A DNA stretch of 64,000 nt from Physcomitrium patens (Eukaryota > Streptophyta > Bryopsida > Funariales > Funariaceae), in the NCBI RefSeq assembly GCF_000002425.4, contig NC_037271.1, forward strand, positions 4,927,610 to 4,991,609, written 5' to 3'. A program made the position numbers and the translations under genes. Below are positions 46,089-57,292 of this stretch, in pieces. A model generated the notes under the pieces. The model had not been told where the DNA came from and ran no database searches. It worked only from the letters and a program-made list of their open reading frames with translations. Numbering within the stretch: position 1 is the first letter of the stretch; every line of letters starts with the position of its first letter.

Positions 46089-46256
46089 ACTGTTGTTGAT
46101 GGTTGTGGTTCAACTTGGTTTGAGCAGTTTTTGTTCCAGTGGAACGGGGAGCTGAGATCTTTGGCATCGAATGAACTAAAAGTAGGAGTGAAATGTTTAA
46201 AGATGCTTTGGAGAATGGAATTTGTGACAGAACTGAAGTGTCATTCTGTATGTCAG
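46053..46256 (+). CDS. Small conserved reading frame of unknown status
   Basis: An ATG-started frame beginning MESLEGESIMTATVVDGCGS and containing WFEQFLFQW and LASNELKVGVKCLKMLWRME. It stays open through the 3' end of the antisense tRNA-Leu gene to 46,301, but the part over the tRNA cannot be meaningful. The left arm has an equally open counterpart. It could be a 5' exon fragment of a lost gene; the LASNELK...LK pattern is helix-like. I cannot name a family and doubt that it is a real gene. Confidence 0.25.
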
Positions 46257-46334
46257 CAGTGGGGTTCGAACCCACGCCCCCTTACGAAGACCAGAACTTG
46301 AGTCTGGCGCCTTGGACCACTCGGCCATGCTGAC
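46251..46334 (-). tRNA. tRNA-Leu(CAA)
   Basis: An 84-nt gene on the minus strand, 5' end at 46,334. The acceptor arms GTCAGCA and TGCTGAC pair fully and the discriminator is A, as for leucine. The anticodon loop CTCAAGT gives anticodon CAA (plus-strand 46,298-46,300) on a CCAGA/TCTGG stem. The variable arm is long, as in class II tRNAs. The T arm is GTGGG-TTCGAAC-CCCAC. No intron and no encoded CCA. A CAA triplet lies just upstream, a common plant tRNA feature. No run of four T is seen in the first 50 nt downstream, so the Pol III terminator is distant (about 46,170) or atypical. Confidence 0.95.
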
Positions 46335-46389
46335 TTGAACTGTCGAGAAGTTTCTAGAATTTCTTTCTATACAATATATTAAACTCATG

Positions 46390-46979
46390 TACCCCCACTT
46401 GGCAACTAAAACTTCCTCGCAGTGACACAGAACCCCTGACCGAAACACCAACCGTTAGTGTGTGGGGGGAGGGCAAGTGTGGGGAGAGGGCACGGCTCAT
46501 CCATCCATTCCGAGGCCAGGGCCCAAAACCGACCAACTCTGGAGCTAAGGAGAAGGAGGGGCATTATCCATAACTGAAGCTCCCCAGACCCAACACAAAA
46601 CACCTCTTCACCAACACTAGCATTGACGAAGGGGAGATTGGGCAAGTGTCAGGACTAGGACGATCAACTCTCTCTCTCCGCTCCTCCCTTCTTCTGCTCT
46701 CCTGCACTTCACTCTTCTGGAGCATTCCAAACCTCACTCCGTCCCCCCTGAAAGCACCAAAACCCACCCTGTGTCATTTGACTTTGCACTGCATCGTCTC
46801 ATTCCCCTCAATCCCTCGTCCCCTCCATCCACCTCACTTTGCCTCTCATTCCCTCTCTGTTTACCACCCACCAACCCAATTCTCCTCATTGCATGCGCCT
46901 TCATTGCTTTGTCGTGCAATAGCCTTCGTGTCGCGTCATCCTTCTAATCGCTTGCTTAGTTTGGGTTTAATCTACCGTC
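46390..46979 (+). promoter_or_regulatory. CPN20 promoter and 5' leader (CpG- and pyrimidine-rich)
   Basis: The base composition changes abruptly from AT-rich to GC- and CpG-rich here. The region includes a CTCTCTCTCCGCTCCTCCC pyrimidine patch at about 46,668-46,690, typical of plant core promoters and leaders. No unambiguous TATA box was identified. A decayed inverted copy of most of it lies at 39,015-39,560. Open frames on the minus strand here are compositional shadows. Confidence 0.75.
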
Positions 46980-47747
46980 ATGGCTTCTCAGGTCGGAACA
47001 GCTCTCAGTGCCCAGACCTTCAAATTGGCTGCTTTCCAGGGCCTAAAGGCTACCCCCTTGCGGTCTGTGGAGCTTAACCCTAAGCAGATTTCCTTCGCTT
47101 CTCCGTCGTTTTCCCGTAGGTGCGTGGCCGTGCGCGCTGCTGCGGCCGTCGCGACCAAGTTCACCACGCTCAAGCCCCTTGGCGACCGCATCCTTATCAA
47201 GATTCAGACCGTGGAGGAGAAGAGCTCGGGTGGTATCCTGCTGCCCACCACCGCGCAGACCAAGCCTCAAGGCGGGGAGGTGGTGGCAGTGGGCGACGGC
47301 AAGGCGCTGGGCGATAAGAAGCTGGAGCCTGTGGTGAAGACGGGTGCGCAGATCGTGTACTCCAAGTTCGCGGGTACGGAGGTGGAGTTCAATGGGAAGC
47401 CACACCTCTTGCTTAAGGAAGACGATATCGTGGGCACGCTGGCGACGGATGACGTTAAGGACCTTGTGCCTGCCAACGATCGGGTACTCATTCAGGTCAC
47501 AGAGATGGAATCAATGACCTCAGGGGGCGTGCTGCTCACGGACAGTGCAAAGGAGAAGCCCGTAATCGGAACTGTTGTCGCCACAGGGCCAGGTGGCTAC
47601 GGCGAGGACGGCGAGCGGAAGCCTCTGGAGGTGCAAAAGGGCAACACAGTGCTCTACTCCAAGTATGCAGGCAACGATTTCAAGGGCAAGGACGGGACGC
47701 AGTACGTGGTGCTCAGGGTGCAGGACATTCTCGCTGTGCTCTCGTAG
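46980..47747 (+). CDS. CPN20: Chloroplast 20-kDa co-chaperonin (CPN20/CPN21), double Cpn10
   Basis: A 255-residue protein; plant CPN20 precursors are about 250 residues. Residues 1 to about 52 form a Ser/Ala/Arg-rich plastid transit peptide with likely cleavage near CVAVRA. Two Cpn10 domains follow, about 63-156 (LKPLGDRILIKIQ) and 162-255 (LVPANDRVLIQVT). Each has a mobile loop, SSGGILLPTTAQTKPQGGEV and TSGGVLLTDSAKEKPVIGTV, whose hydrophobic GILL/GVLL triplets dock on Cpn60. Each ends in a conserved strand (DDIVGTL; VQDILAVL). It caps the stromal Cpn60 chaperonin and assists folding of Rubisco and other proteins. It is uninterrupted by introns here and has strongly G/C-ending codons, unlike everything around it. 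The start is the first in-frame ATG with a transit peptide after it. Intact. Confidence 0.97.
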   Translation: MASQVGTALSAQTFKLAAFQGLKATPLRSVELNPKQISFASPSFSRRCVAVRAAAAVATKFTTLKPLGDRILIKIQTVEEKSSGGILLPTTAQTKPQGGEVVAVGDGKALGDKKLEPVVKTGAQIVYSKFAGTEVEFNGKPHLLLKEDDIVGTLATDDVKDLVPANDRVLIQVTEMESMTSGGVLLTDSAKEKPVIGTVVATGPGGYGEDGERKPLEVQKGNTVLYSKYAGNDFKGKDGTQYVVLRVQDILAVLS

Positions 47748-49520
47748 TGAGCTACACATAAATTTTCTCGATACATTCCATTTGCGCATGTGGGTTAGGT
47801 CAGATTCTTCCAGCAGTTTAGGGTGCGCACGTAGTATTAACTCACAAGAGTTGGAATAGGTCAGTAAGCGTTGTAGTATTTGATAGGAATGAATGCAATC
47901 TTCTTTAGTTTTGAAAGGGATTGTGGTGGACGACACATTCTTTGTAGATTTGTGTGGGCTGTTGGTTCCATGATTTTCATTACGATCAGTATTTTTGTGG
48001 TGAAATTGCCAATGCTTGAATTCTGGTGCCCTGGATATCTTATACAAAGTGGATGTGCTATCTTAAGGTAGGTGTCAGAAAGAAGATATCCAGAGTGTAC
48101 TCATTGTTTTGGTGTGAGTTTTGAATTTTGTAGTTGAATTTTATATGCTTACAGATTTAGTCTGAAAATTAGCCTTAATTTATTCGATGTGATTACATTA
48201 CTTGATTACTATCCGTTAGAGCATGCCTTGACAAGATCCTCTTCAAATATCATAGTGGTGAGGCCAAAACACTTGAAAGAGACATGTATCCATTTTCATG
48301 ATAACTAATTGTGCTGATAATGCAATTTACCACTTCTTTCAAACTTATTTTCCACCTTTGTCTTGTTAGAGTCTCTTGTTTGACTTTATAGTAAAATGAC
48401 AATTGGATATTAGAATGTCTTTACAACTCTAAAAATAACAAGTATGCTATTTCTCCTTTAGAATAGATCACATAAGATATTTAAATTTAGCTTTGGCACT
48501 ATAGCATTAGGACTACTTTAAGTTTTGACTTTTAAATTGTGATTGAAACCAATTTGGAGTGTCAAGCATAAGACTTTGCCAAATCATCAATAGATCTTCA
48601 AGATGTTAGTAATGCAATTAACTAAGAATACTTCATTGGCTCCTCTCTTTACTTACACAAGACTTTAAATCACACATGTCCCTCACCTTAATAGCATTTG
48701 AAAGTATAGTAGAATTTTTTCACCTATTATAATCATCAAAAGCCTTAAATGCCTCTATTTCTTAATTCCACTCAACTTTATACTTTTTGTGTCCTTCACA
48801 TCAATAGCCTTTAGGAAGTAAGGCAGTAACTTTATTCCATATTCAAATGTCCCATATTATTGGTGGTTGCAATATCTAAACTACTACCACAATCTATTGA
48901 AGTAAAACTTTTTATTATTGCCAAGACTTTACACATCATGTGCTCATCATCTTGACAATCTTTTGGAAATACTCTAATGCCTAATTGGGGTGACTCTTTT
49001 GTTTATACCTTCTATTTGGCTGTATAATTATATCATCTCATCTCAATACTTTGAGTGCCTCAATTAACAAGGAAGGTATTCTTTGCATCTCCTTCCAATT
49101 TGGCTCTTTTTGGCATTATAAATCATTGTCAAATTAGGTAGCAATAGGTGCAAATTATTTCATGCATTTCTTTCTTTCAATTAGAATAGTGCAATAGAGC
49201 TATTATACTCCCTCAAGACTATTATCTGTCGATAAGGCATTAAATGCAGTAAAGATTAAAGAATATCATGTTACTTGTATCCTCTCAAGAATCTTATTAT
49301 TCATTGCAACTTAATTTCTAATATGCCAATACTCTTGAAAATGGTGTGTACTTAAACTAACTGCCATAATATCATTGCTTTGACAAGGTGACTATGTTGT
49401 TACTTCTTTTATCTTTAAAAAATATACAAGTTAATTCAAGGCTCTATCAAGTTTAAAATAAAAAAGGTGAAATCAATCAACAAGAAAAGAAAGACAAGTA
49501 ATGTTAGTCGTTCATAATTA
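47748..49520. other. CPN20 3' region and gene-free stretch
   Basis: About 47,748-48,120 is probably the CPN20 3' UTR; composition falls back gradually and no clear poly-A signal was picked. From 48,500 to 49,400 the minus strand has gene-like texture (for example an EALEYFQK-like island near 48,970) without a continuous frame, so it may be an old pseudogene or element remnant. Nothing else is supported. Confidence 0.5.
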
Positions 49521-49525
49521 CTACA

Positions 49526-50070
49526 TGGCAAGGACATGAATTAGAAGAAGATGCATAAACTTAAGAAATCAATGTCAAAAAAAATAACAAAATGAAATAA
49601 AGTAATATGTATATTTAAAAAAAAACTGGAATGGTTATTGCCAAAAGATAAGAAAACCAAAGACTCTTGAATTTAGACTAAAAGGAACAAAAGAATTGAC
49701 AAGAATGAAGAAAGCTTCACTCTTGCATTTATATGTACTTTTTAACTAAGAGCTATGTGGTAATGTTCTATAGGACCTCTAATATGTGTTGATTTTGTAA
49801 GATACATGCCTTAGCTTATACGACAAGTTTTTTATATGTACACCACATAGTTAGCTTATTCTTCAAGCTATCAACATGTGTGGCACATGAGTAACTTGTT
49901 GACCATGTTTCTAATCTAAAAAGTCAATTATATACACTTGTAAAGGCAAAAGAGCATCTATGAAGCTTCTAAAAAGCTTATATAGAAGATATTATGGAAT
50001 TAACATATTTTAACATACTTTTATCTAATCATATAGGTAATTATTGGTTTACATGTGTATATCTGTGACA
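49526..50070 (-). mobile_element. Solo family A LTR with intact target duplication
   Basis: A single 545-bp LTR running TGGCAAGGAC ... CTGTGACA, flanked by ctaca at 49,521-49,525 and 50,071-50,075. It aligns with the A3 and A4 LTRs. LTR-LTR recombination has removed the internal region. It inserted downstream of CPN20 on the opposite strand. Confidence 0.93.
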
Positions 50071-50075
50071 CTACA

Positions 50076-50436
50076 TATGCAATAACTATTCAATTATGCA
50101 TCCACATAACTGACATAATTCACATTGCTAAAGTTTGTTACTATAATACATATATTATTTCTAATCTATTCTAAATTACCATCTTTTGTATAAATCAAGA
50201 AAAATCTTATTTTGCCAGCTAAAATCATTAAAAATTATAGTCTCCAACTTGATGCAATAACTAAAATAAATATTACTTAATAACTATATTAATTATTGTT
50301 GTGTTAGCAAATAAACACTTTTTTAGAATCCTTCTATGTCTTAGGAATGCTAAATACTTTAAATACATGTAATTCTTTTAGTAGCTTTGTTTTTGTTTTA
50401 AAAGTCTTTTTTTTTTTAAAGGCTTGCTTAATTTTG
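50076..50436. other. Gene-free AT-rich stretch
   Basis: No coding frame, RNA gene or repeat recognised between the solo LTR and D2. Confidence 0.6.
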
Positions 50437-51404
50437 TATTGTAACATGACTGTAGGATAAAAAAAATATAGATTATATTACAAAAGAGTATAATTAAAAA
50501 ATATAGAAAAAAAATATAGATAAAAGATAGGAAGATAGTAAAAATATTTAGTATTAATACAATCTTTTTATATAAAAAAACTTCTACTTACTTTATATAG
50601 CCATAAATATGGCAAAATAAATTTGATTTAAAAAATAAATGATTTAAGTATCTTTAAGAAGGAATTATGAGTAGTTTTTTACAAAATTTATCTTAATAAT
50701 TAAGAATTGATATCCAAAAAAGACAAGTTATGAACTATGATTGAAATCAAATCCTAAGGCACAATATTGTATACATACAATAATTCAAGGTTTTTTTTGT
50801 TGATCAAATAATATAATTACAAGAGAGATTTTAGAGAGTTTGTTGAAGAATTTATTTCAAGTGATTTGGATTATTTTTGAATTATTTAGAGCTTTTCAAA
50901 GTCAAAGATAATTTTAGTGATTTTGATTTTTAAAAAATAAAATAAATAGATTTATTTGAAGAATTATCTAATTATATAGATTAGATTTATATTAGATTAA
51001 TTTATAAGTATATATTACAATACTTAAAAATTTCTTAGGATTTCATTAGAATTTAGTTTTAAAAAATTTATTATTACTTTAAAGCTTCTTTATTATTTAT
51101 TGGAGATTTTTTTAAAATATTTATTTATAACTATTTATAATTTCTTTAGATTCTCTTTAAAAATATATATAATGTTAATAGAGATTTTTTGAGATTTCTT
51201 CATAATTATTTTAGAATTTTATTAAGACTTCTTTTAGGATTGATTAAGGTTTTATTAAAATTATTAAAATTCAATTGAGATTTTTTTAGGATTTTATTAG
51301 AATTTTTAAGATTTTTTTTGTTACAATTTTTATTTTACCTTCTATAGTCAAAATTCCATTGTATTTTTAGGCAAGGCAATATATTATATAATATTATATT
51401 GACA
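50437..51404 (+). mobile_element. D2: decayed solo LTR, plus orientation
   Basis: It starts TATTGTAACATGACTGTAGG (from TGTTGTAACA...) and ends CCTTCTATAGTCAAAATTCC ... ATTATATTGACA. TTAGGATTTT-type minisatellite units lie at about 51,030-51,330. It is more decayed than D1 and D3. No internal genes and no matching target duplication. Confidence 0.65.
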
Positions 51405-51539
51405 ATTATTTAACTTGAGTTTACATGCTCTTATCCTTGATCAAGTCATAAGTCATGGTTTTGAATAAGGTGAGATTCTTCACCTTTGGAATTCCACTAT
51501 ATTAACTTTGTTGTGTTAATACTATAGCTAATAGTATTA

Positions 51540-52075
51540 AATTATTGTCCAAAGGTGATATTGATGCATGGACCACTTCTTCCACTTTTGCCTTTGGCAC
51601 CATTCTTCTGTTCTTTTTTGGATTGAGATTCTTTACCTAGTTTAGTAATATCTTAATAAGTCATCTTAAAACCTTCTATTTTTTCCGTCTCATTAAAATA
51701 ATATATTGAAGGGAAGATTTTTAGCATATTAGGTACCAATTTTTTAAAGGTTTTAAGTACCTTATCCACTTAACTTACAAAATAGGCATTTATTTTGATT
51801 TATTGGCCAACTAAAGTCAGCTTGTACAAACTCATTATTTGATTCAAAAGTTAAACTTTGGTGATCAAACATAGATCTATCATATAGAATGCATTCAATT
51901 CTTTATCTTAAATTGTATGAATGTTAGCCAAGATGGCTTAGGCATTGGTACAAATTTTACCACCCTATGTCTCTTCTTTGGCAAGTTGGAGTTCTTTCTT
52001 GCAGGCGTTCATATGTATCTTCAATACATTTATATTTTTTGGAGTCTCCACTTCCTTAACTAATAATTCAAAGAT
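51540..52075 (-). pseudogene. Decayed coding frame of unknown family
   Basis: One minus-strand frame reads for about 175 codons with protein-like texture: ACKKELQLAKEET, ICTNA, DKELNAFYMIDLCLITKV, VDKVLKTFKKLVPNMLKIFP and an ending KSGRSGPCINITFGQ. It is broken only by TAA/TAG codons at seven or eight places where Gln would fit. I do not recognise the family; a transposon-encoded or host gene fragment are both possible. It lies between D2 and A5, and no partner exons were found. Confidence 0.5.
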
Positions 52076-52589
52076 TAGATCTTTAAGTATATTTGATTAA
52101 AATGACTATTTTAGCCATGATTCTAAATAATTTAAAATAACTATCTTGAAAATGATACAAAGTTAGCTAAGCAATGTCAAAAACATTGGTGGAAGTTGAT
52201 CTTGCCAGACTTGAAAAAAATTACTTTATTTACTTTTCTAACTCTAGAAATGAGGTTTTTTCTATTCTTATTTGTTTTAGAAGGTATATTGTTCTTTGCA
52301 TTGATTTTACCTTTGCAATCTTCTTATTTCATATTAAATTTCATCATCTTCATCATCATCTACATCAATTTCTCACAATTACCATACTATCTCATTTCTT
52401 ATTCATTCTTCATATTTTGCAAGGATAAATAATCTCTTAGTTTAATACAAACGATAAAAAAAAAGTGAAATGAATGATGTGGGATTCTAACTTATATTAA
52501 AAATGGTTTGTAGAATCAAATAAAGAAGCAAATTTTTTCAATTTAAAACTTATGTCTTAATAATGGCTTTTATCCAAATTATCGCTTAA
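52076..52589. other. Gene-free stretch before A5
   Basis: AT-rich. Two overlapping plus-strand open frames at 52,174-52,432 encode low-complexity hydrophobic peptides rich in Phe, Leu and Ile. They look like products of composition rather than genes. A TA microsatellite starts at about 52,609. Confidence 0.55.
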
Positions 52590-52603
52590 GTTTTATTAAA
52601 GAC

Positions 52604-52634
<31 letters not shown>

Positions 52635-52917
52635 CAATAATTATCCAAAGAAGTGGAATTATATAGAAATAAATAAAAGTAGATAAATTATGTAATATCT
52701 TATAGAATAACTTCTTAGAAGCTTTCTTAATCTTAATTTGAGTTTATACATGTCTACATGTGATTGATATGTTGAAAATTTGGCCAACAAATTAGCGACA
52801 TATTACATATTTTTGCTACTTGTGGTTTAAATTGGCTATGTAGCACACATATAAGAAACTTACCTTGCAACTTAGATATGTATCTTATAACTTAGACATG
52901 TGTTGGAGGTCCTATAA
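52590..52917 (+). repeat. A5 5' LTR, truncated
   Basis: It aligns with the first part of 57,293-57,821 and with A1's LTR up to the GGAGGTCCTATA segment, then stops. Its first bases are overwritten by a TA microsatellite. Confidence 0.75.
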
Positions 52918-53029
52918 AAAAAATTACTCAAGAATTAATCATATTATTTTTTATTTATATTCTTGAATTATATTAGATATATTGTTTTATATTGTATTAT
53001 CATAATAGAGATTTTTAAAATAAAGAATG

Positions 53030-54000
53030 CAATGACACAAATACAAGAGTAGATGAGTGAGTTAATTTTTGTAATATATTAATTTAATTTACCACCACAA
53101 AGAGCAATCAAATTAGTTGAAAGTGAAGGTACAGACATAATTGGATTTGCTCCAATATCAAAATCTAATCATATAATTTTACCTATAGTAGAACATTATT
53201 TAAGAACAAGATAATCAAAAGTTGCACTATCAAAGAACTTTGATGGTACAAGATTAAAGTTTCAAGGATTCATCAATCAAGTATAATTGATAATTGAGCT
53301 TCAACCTCAAAATTATTTAATTCTAGTATTACAAGACATTTATTAAAACATAACTTTTAGATTTTGATCTATCATAGTTTCATCTTTTTTTAAATAACAT
53401 AATCTAATATTAAATAATTTAAATAAAAAATAGAATTTTTTATCTATATTCAAAAAATATAATAGAATTTTTTTTATAAACAACATCATTTGTATTTTGT
53501 ATCAAAGAAATTAATTAGTAATATTATATATTTTATAATTCTAATAACTTGTAATTGATATTAAATAGAATAATAATTCTTTCATCAATCAATTTTTCTA
53601 TGGATAATAATATGATGTAAAAAAATTGATGTTGAACTTATATGATATTCAAACATTGAGTTAAATAATCAACTTTGTTATAAAGTAAAACAATCAATTT
53701 TTTGGATTTTTACTTGAAAATTATACAAGTGAATCTCAATGTTTTTATTAGTTAATAGCAACAACAAAATATTCTTAATACATATGTTCAAAAGTGGAAG
53801 ATATATATATTATCATGGTACATTTTAAATTTGTTAGCAAGCAAAAAAAGAGTCAATATTGTCAAAAACATTTAAGCTTATATTATAAAGAATCTAAATA
53901 CACTACTCAATATTATTGGAAAAAGAAATACAACCATAAAATAAAGAGTATTGCTATGAAAAAAGTCAATATTTCTAAAAATAAATTTATTCAGCTATAA
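53030..54000 (+). pseudogene. A5 gag
   Basis: It parallels A4 gag from its start: MTQIQE, then FNLPPQRAIKLVES, FDGTRLKFQGFINQV and ELQPQNY islands. At 53,794-54,000 is an open frame ending in the nucleocapsid region, where the CCHC knuckle has decayed (CLYCGEPKHTAQHC of A4 has lost its first, second and last Cys). The heptamer region reads TCT AAA AAT. Non-functional. Confidence 0.8.
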
Positions 54001-55960
54001 TAGAAATCTAAAGATTGAAATCTTTTTTAATATCTAAAAAATATCATATTTTTTTATATAATTGATATTTTTTTAAGATCTAAAAAATAAAAAAATCTCT
54101 TTTCAATTAGATTCAAGAGCATCATCTTATTTTTTAAATGAAAACTTTGTTGAAAGACATAGAGCACTTTTAATAAGGAAAATTAAATTAGTACATATAG
54201 AAATCATAGATACTTATCTATTGTCTTTTAGAGTTGCTACTTATAAAAATATTTCTATAAATATAGTAAAAAATAATCATAATAGTTTAGTAATATTTAA
54301 TATAATAAGATATTCTTTTAATTGAGTTATTTTATGATTAATATGGCTAAAAAATATAATTCTTGAATAGATTTGAATTCTTTTATCATTTCTTTTTTTT
54401 TTAAAGTATAACTAAGAGTTTTATTAATTAAATAAAAAATCATAAGTCTAGTGCAAATATATTCTTATTTGTAAGTACAAAAGCTTTTATTCATATAGTA
54501 AAAGCTACCTATTGTTATTTATGCCTCATCAATTTTTAATGATAAAAAGACTTCAAATAGTATTCTATACTAATATCAAGATTATCATAATATTTTTATA
54601 AAAAAATGTAGATATTCTTTCAAAGCATCATCCTTATTAACATTTATTTGATCATCAAGAAGGAAATCAATTGCCATTTTATAGACCAATCTATAGTTTA
54701 TCACAAAAAAAAGTTAGCTAAACATAAAGAAGACATTGATGAGAAGCTTACCAAGTATTTCATATACCATTTAAAATCTTTAGAAATTCTTATCTTATTT
54801 ATAAAAAAATAAATAAATAATAAAAATAAAAAATAAATTAATTTACACATTTGTATTGATTATTAAGGATTTAATTTAATTATCATTAAAAATAAGTACC
54901 TTCTATCTTTGATATGAAGACTTTTTAATTGATTAAATCAAGTCATAATCTATATTAAAATAGATTTATAATAAACATATAATATAGTATACATCAAAGA
55001 AAGAGATATCTCTTTATTTTCAATCAAGTATGGGCATTTTAAATAAAATATTATGTCTTTCGGACTTACATATGACTTGGCTACTTTTCAACATCTTATA
55101 AATGATGTTTTTTGTAAGTTTTAGATGATTTTTTCATTTATTATTTTTTAAAAAATTAATTTACTTTAAAAAATACTAAATAACATTAATTTATGTTTGT
55201 TATATATAACAAAAACTTAAAGATACATGACTATATGCCTAGATAAATAATTCTATATTTTATACAACTCAAGTTGATTTTTTGGAATATATCATTTCAA
55301 ATAATAGCCTTATGAGGGATCCTATGAAACTTTAGACTATCATGAATTCCAAGTTTTTAAGAAAAATAAGAGATGTCCAATATTTTTTGGATTTTTTTAA
55401 TTACTATTGAATCTTTATATAAATTTTTTTTTTAAGTTTCAACTCCACTTACACGTTTGACTTAAAAAAAACAAACTTAAGTAGAAAAAAGAAGCTAAAA
55501 AAATATTTGAAGCTTTAAAGATAGATTTAATTTTTGCACCAATTTTGTATTATGTTGATTTTTTTTAAAAAAATTATAAAATCAAACACATTAGATTTTA
55601 ACTTAGGTGCAATATTTTCATAAATGGGAGAAGATGACAAACTTCACCTTCTAGCTTTTTATTTAAAAAATTTTCAAAAGAAAAGATCAATTACAAGATC
55701 TATAACAAATAATTCATTATAATTGTTAATTTATTTTAAGAATAAAGTTATTTTTTGGTAGATACTTTTAATACAATTACTTTTTAATAAATCACAAAAA
55801 TCTTTAGTACTTTGTATCAACACTCATTTTGAAGCATTGCCGAGTCCTTTGGATTATATTTTTGTTGAGATATATATTTAATATTATTTATTAGGTAAAA
55901 AAAAATAAGATTTATTAGTGGTTTTCTTTAGATATTTTTATACTACATTAATTGAAAGAA
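54001..55960 (+). pseudogene. A5 protease, RT and RNase H
   Basis: The protease region has LDSRASSYFLNENFV-like sequence near 54,110. RT islands include LPFYRPIYSLSQ near 54,672 and a decayed YLDD box near 55,140-55,150. The thumb continues to about 55,430, and RNase H runs about 55,440-55,740. Stops occur every few dozen bases; catalytic residues are lost. Confidence 0.7.
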
Positions 55961-57000
55961 ATACAATTTTTGACCAATAATAAATATTTTTTTGAAATAA
56001 GAGAACTTTCATCTTTGTGCAATGAATCTAATGTTAATTATTAATTCAATACTTTTTAATCAAGTCCAATCAAGTATGTCTTCAAATATTTTTTTTTATG
56101 ATATTAAGAGCAATTCTTTTAAATCTTACAATACTTTTAAGTTTGAGTTCAAGAACAATCTTTTTTATTTTAAGGGATGTTTATATGTTTATATGTTTAA
56201 AAAGTGAAGCATGGTTACAAGTTCTTTAAGCTTTTCACGACTTTCCAATTGTAAAATATTTTACATACAACAAGTTTTTAGAGTTAATCTTGAGAGGCAA
56301 ATGATGGCTTTAAATTTTGGAGGAAATTAAAGACTTTATAAAATCATATAATATTTGTTTAAGATCAAAAAAAATTTAATTAATGGATTTATGGAATTTT
56401 TTTATTATAATTAATAATAAAAAAAATTAAAATCTTCTATTTTATAGATCTTTTAAAGATCTTTTAATCTCAAGTTCTTATAACTTTATCTTCATGATAG
56501 TAAATTTTTTTATTAAGATGAAAATTTTTGTACAATATACAAAAATTATTACAAGTGAAGAAACAATTAATTTTTTTTGATAATATTTATTGCTATTATA
56601 GAATACTAAGATATATTATGTCAAATAGAAGGACTTAATTTTTTATTAAGGTTTTTGAGAATTATTTTTAAGATAATGAAGGCGGATATAAAATTATCTT
56701 TAGCTTTCTATCCTGAAATTGAAAGACTAATAAAATAGGTGAATCAAATATTCGAAGAGCATCTAAGATGCACCATAAATTATCATCAAGATAATTGGAT
56801 AATTAATAAATAAAAATTATAATATAATTTTTTTAAATTATTATTTTATGTTGATTATGATTATCATCTATAATTTGATAATTTTGACTTTTCAAAAGTT
56901 GATAATCTTATAGAAAAAAATCTGATTTTTTTTTTTGAAGTTACATATAACAATAAAGATATAATTAAAGAAAACTTAAGAACAACAAAAGATTCATACA
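55961..57000 (+). pseudogene. A5 integrase
   Basis: The N-terminal region opens at 56,022-56,207 and contains SSMSSN, YDIKSNSFKSYNTFKFEFKN, parallel to A4. The core is decayed, with a DLLKIF-like start near 56,450 and a QHLRCTINYHQDN-like stretch near 56,755-56,800. It ends in a deletion. About 57,060-57,250 keeps the tail of the family A accessory frame. Confidence 0.7.
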
Positions 57001-57292
57001 CATGTCAAATGCAAAGAAGAACCTTATTTTCAAGTTGATAATAAAATATGTTTGTTTTATTGTATCATAAGGATGTTATAAAAGCCACCATAATAATCAA
57101 ATAATAAGGAGGTTTTTCTATCCTAATATGAGACACTATTAATAATTAAGAAGACCTATCAGTTATCTTTATAAAAAATAAATATCAAAGTATATAGCAA
57201 ATATAATTTGTTACATCTTGAACTTCCTCAACATATGATCACCTCTTCTTATAGAACTTGTATCTAAAAGGAAAGACAGGGAAAAGAAAATA

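Larger units (their letters stand above)
45110..46925 (+). repeat. Right arm of the inverted duplication
   Basis: It is the partner of 42,725-39,015 and carries the functional tRNA-Leu gene and the CPN20 promoter. Its 45,165-46,088 segment is the apparently identical tract. Homology ends within the CPN20 5' leader, about 55 bp before the start codon, so the coding region itself is single copy in this window. Confidence 0.88.

Noticed and set aside
46354..46919. Minus-strand open frames in the CPN20 promoter
   Set aside because: No protein-like composition and no counterpart in the duplicated left arm; explained by low stop density in GC-rich DNA.
39015..46925. Inverted duplication as a pure assembly artefact
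   Set aside because: Not excluded, but the arms differ by about 20% over part of their length, contain different insertions and have different TA lengths, so a simple false duplication is unlikely.
46988..48047. Several long open frames antisense to, or out of frame with, CPN20
   Set aside because: They are by-products of the GC-rich coding region; CPN20 on the plus strand accounts for the sequence fully.
48500..49400. PPR-like or RNase H-like pseudogene on the minus strand
   Set aside because: Isolated islands such as EALEYFQK look suggestive, but no frame or repeat period could be followed.
52174..52432. Hydrophobic small proteins, possible membrane peptides
   Set aside because: Phe/Leu/Ile-rich frames arise readily from AT-rich DNA; no conservation or context supports them.
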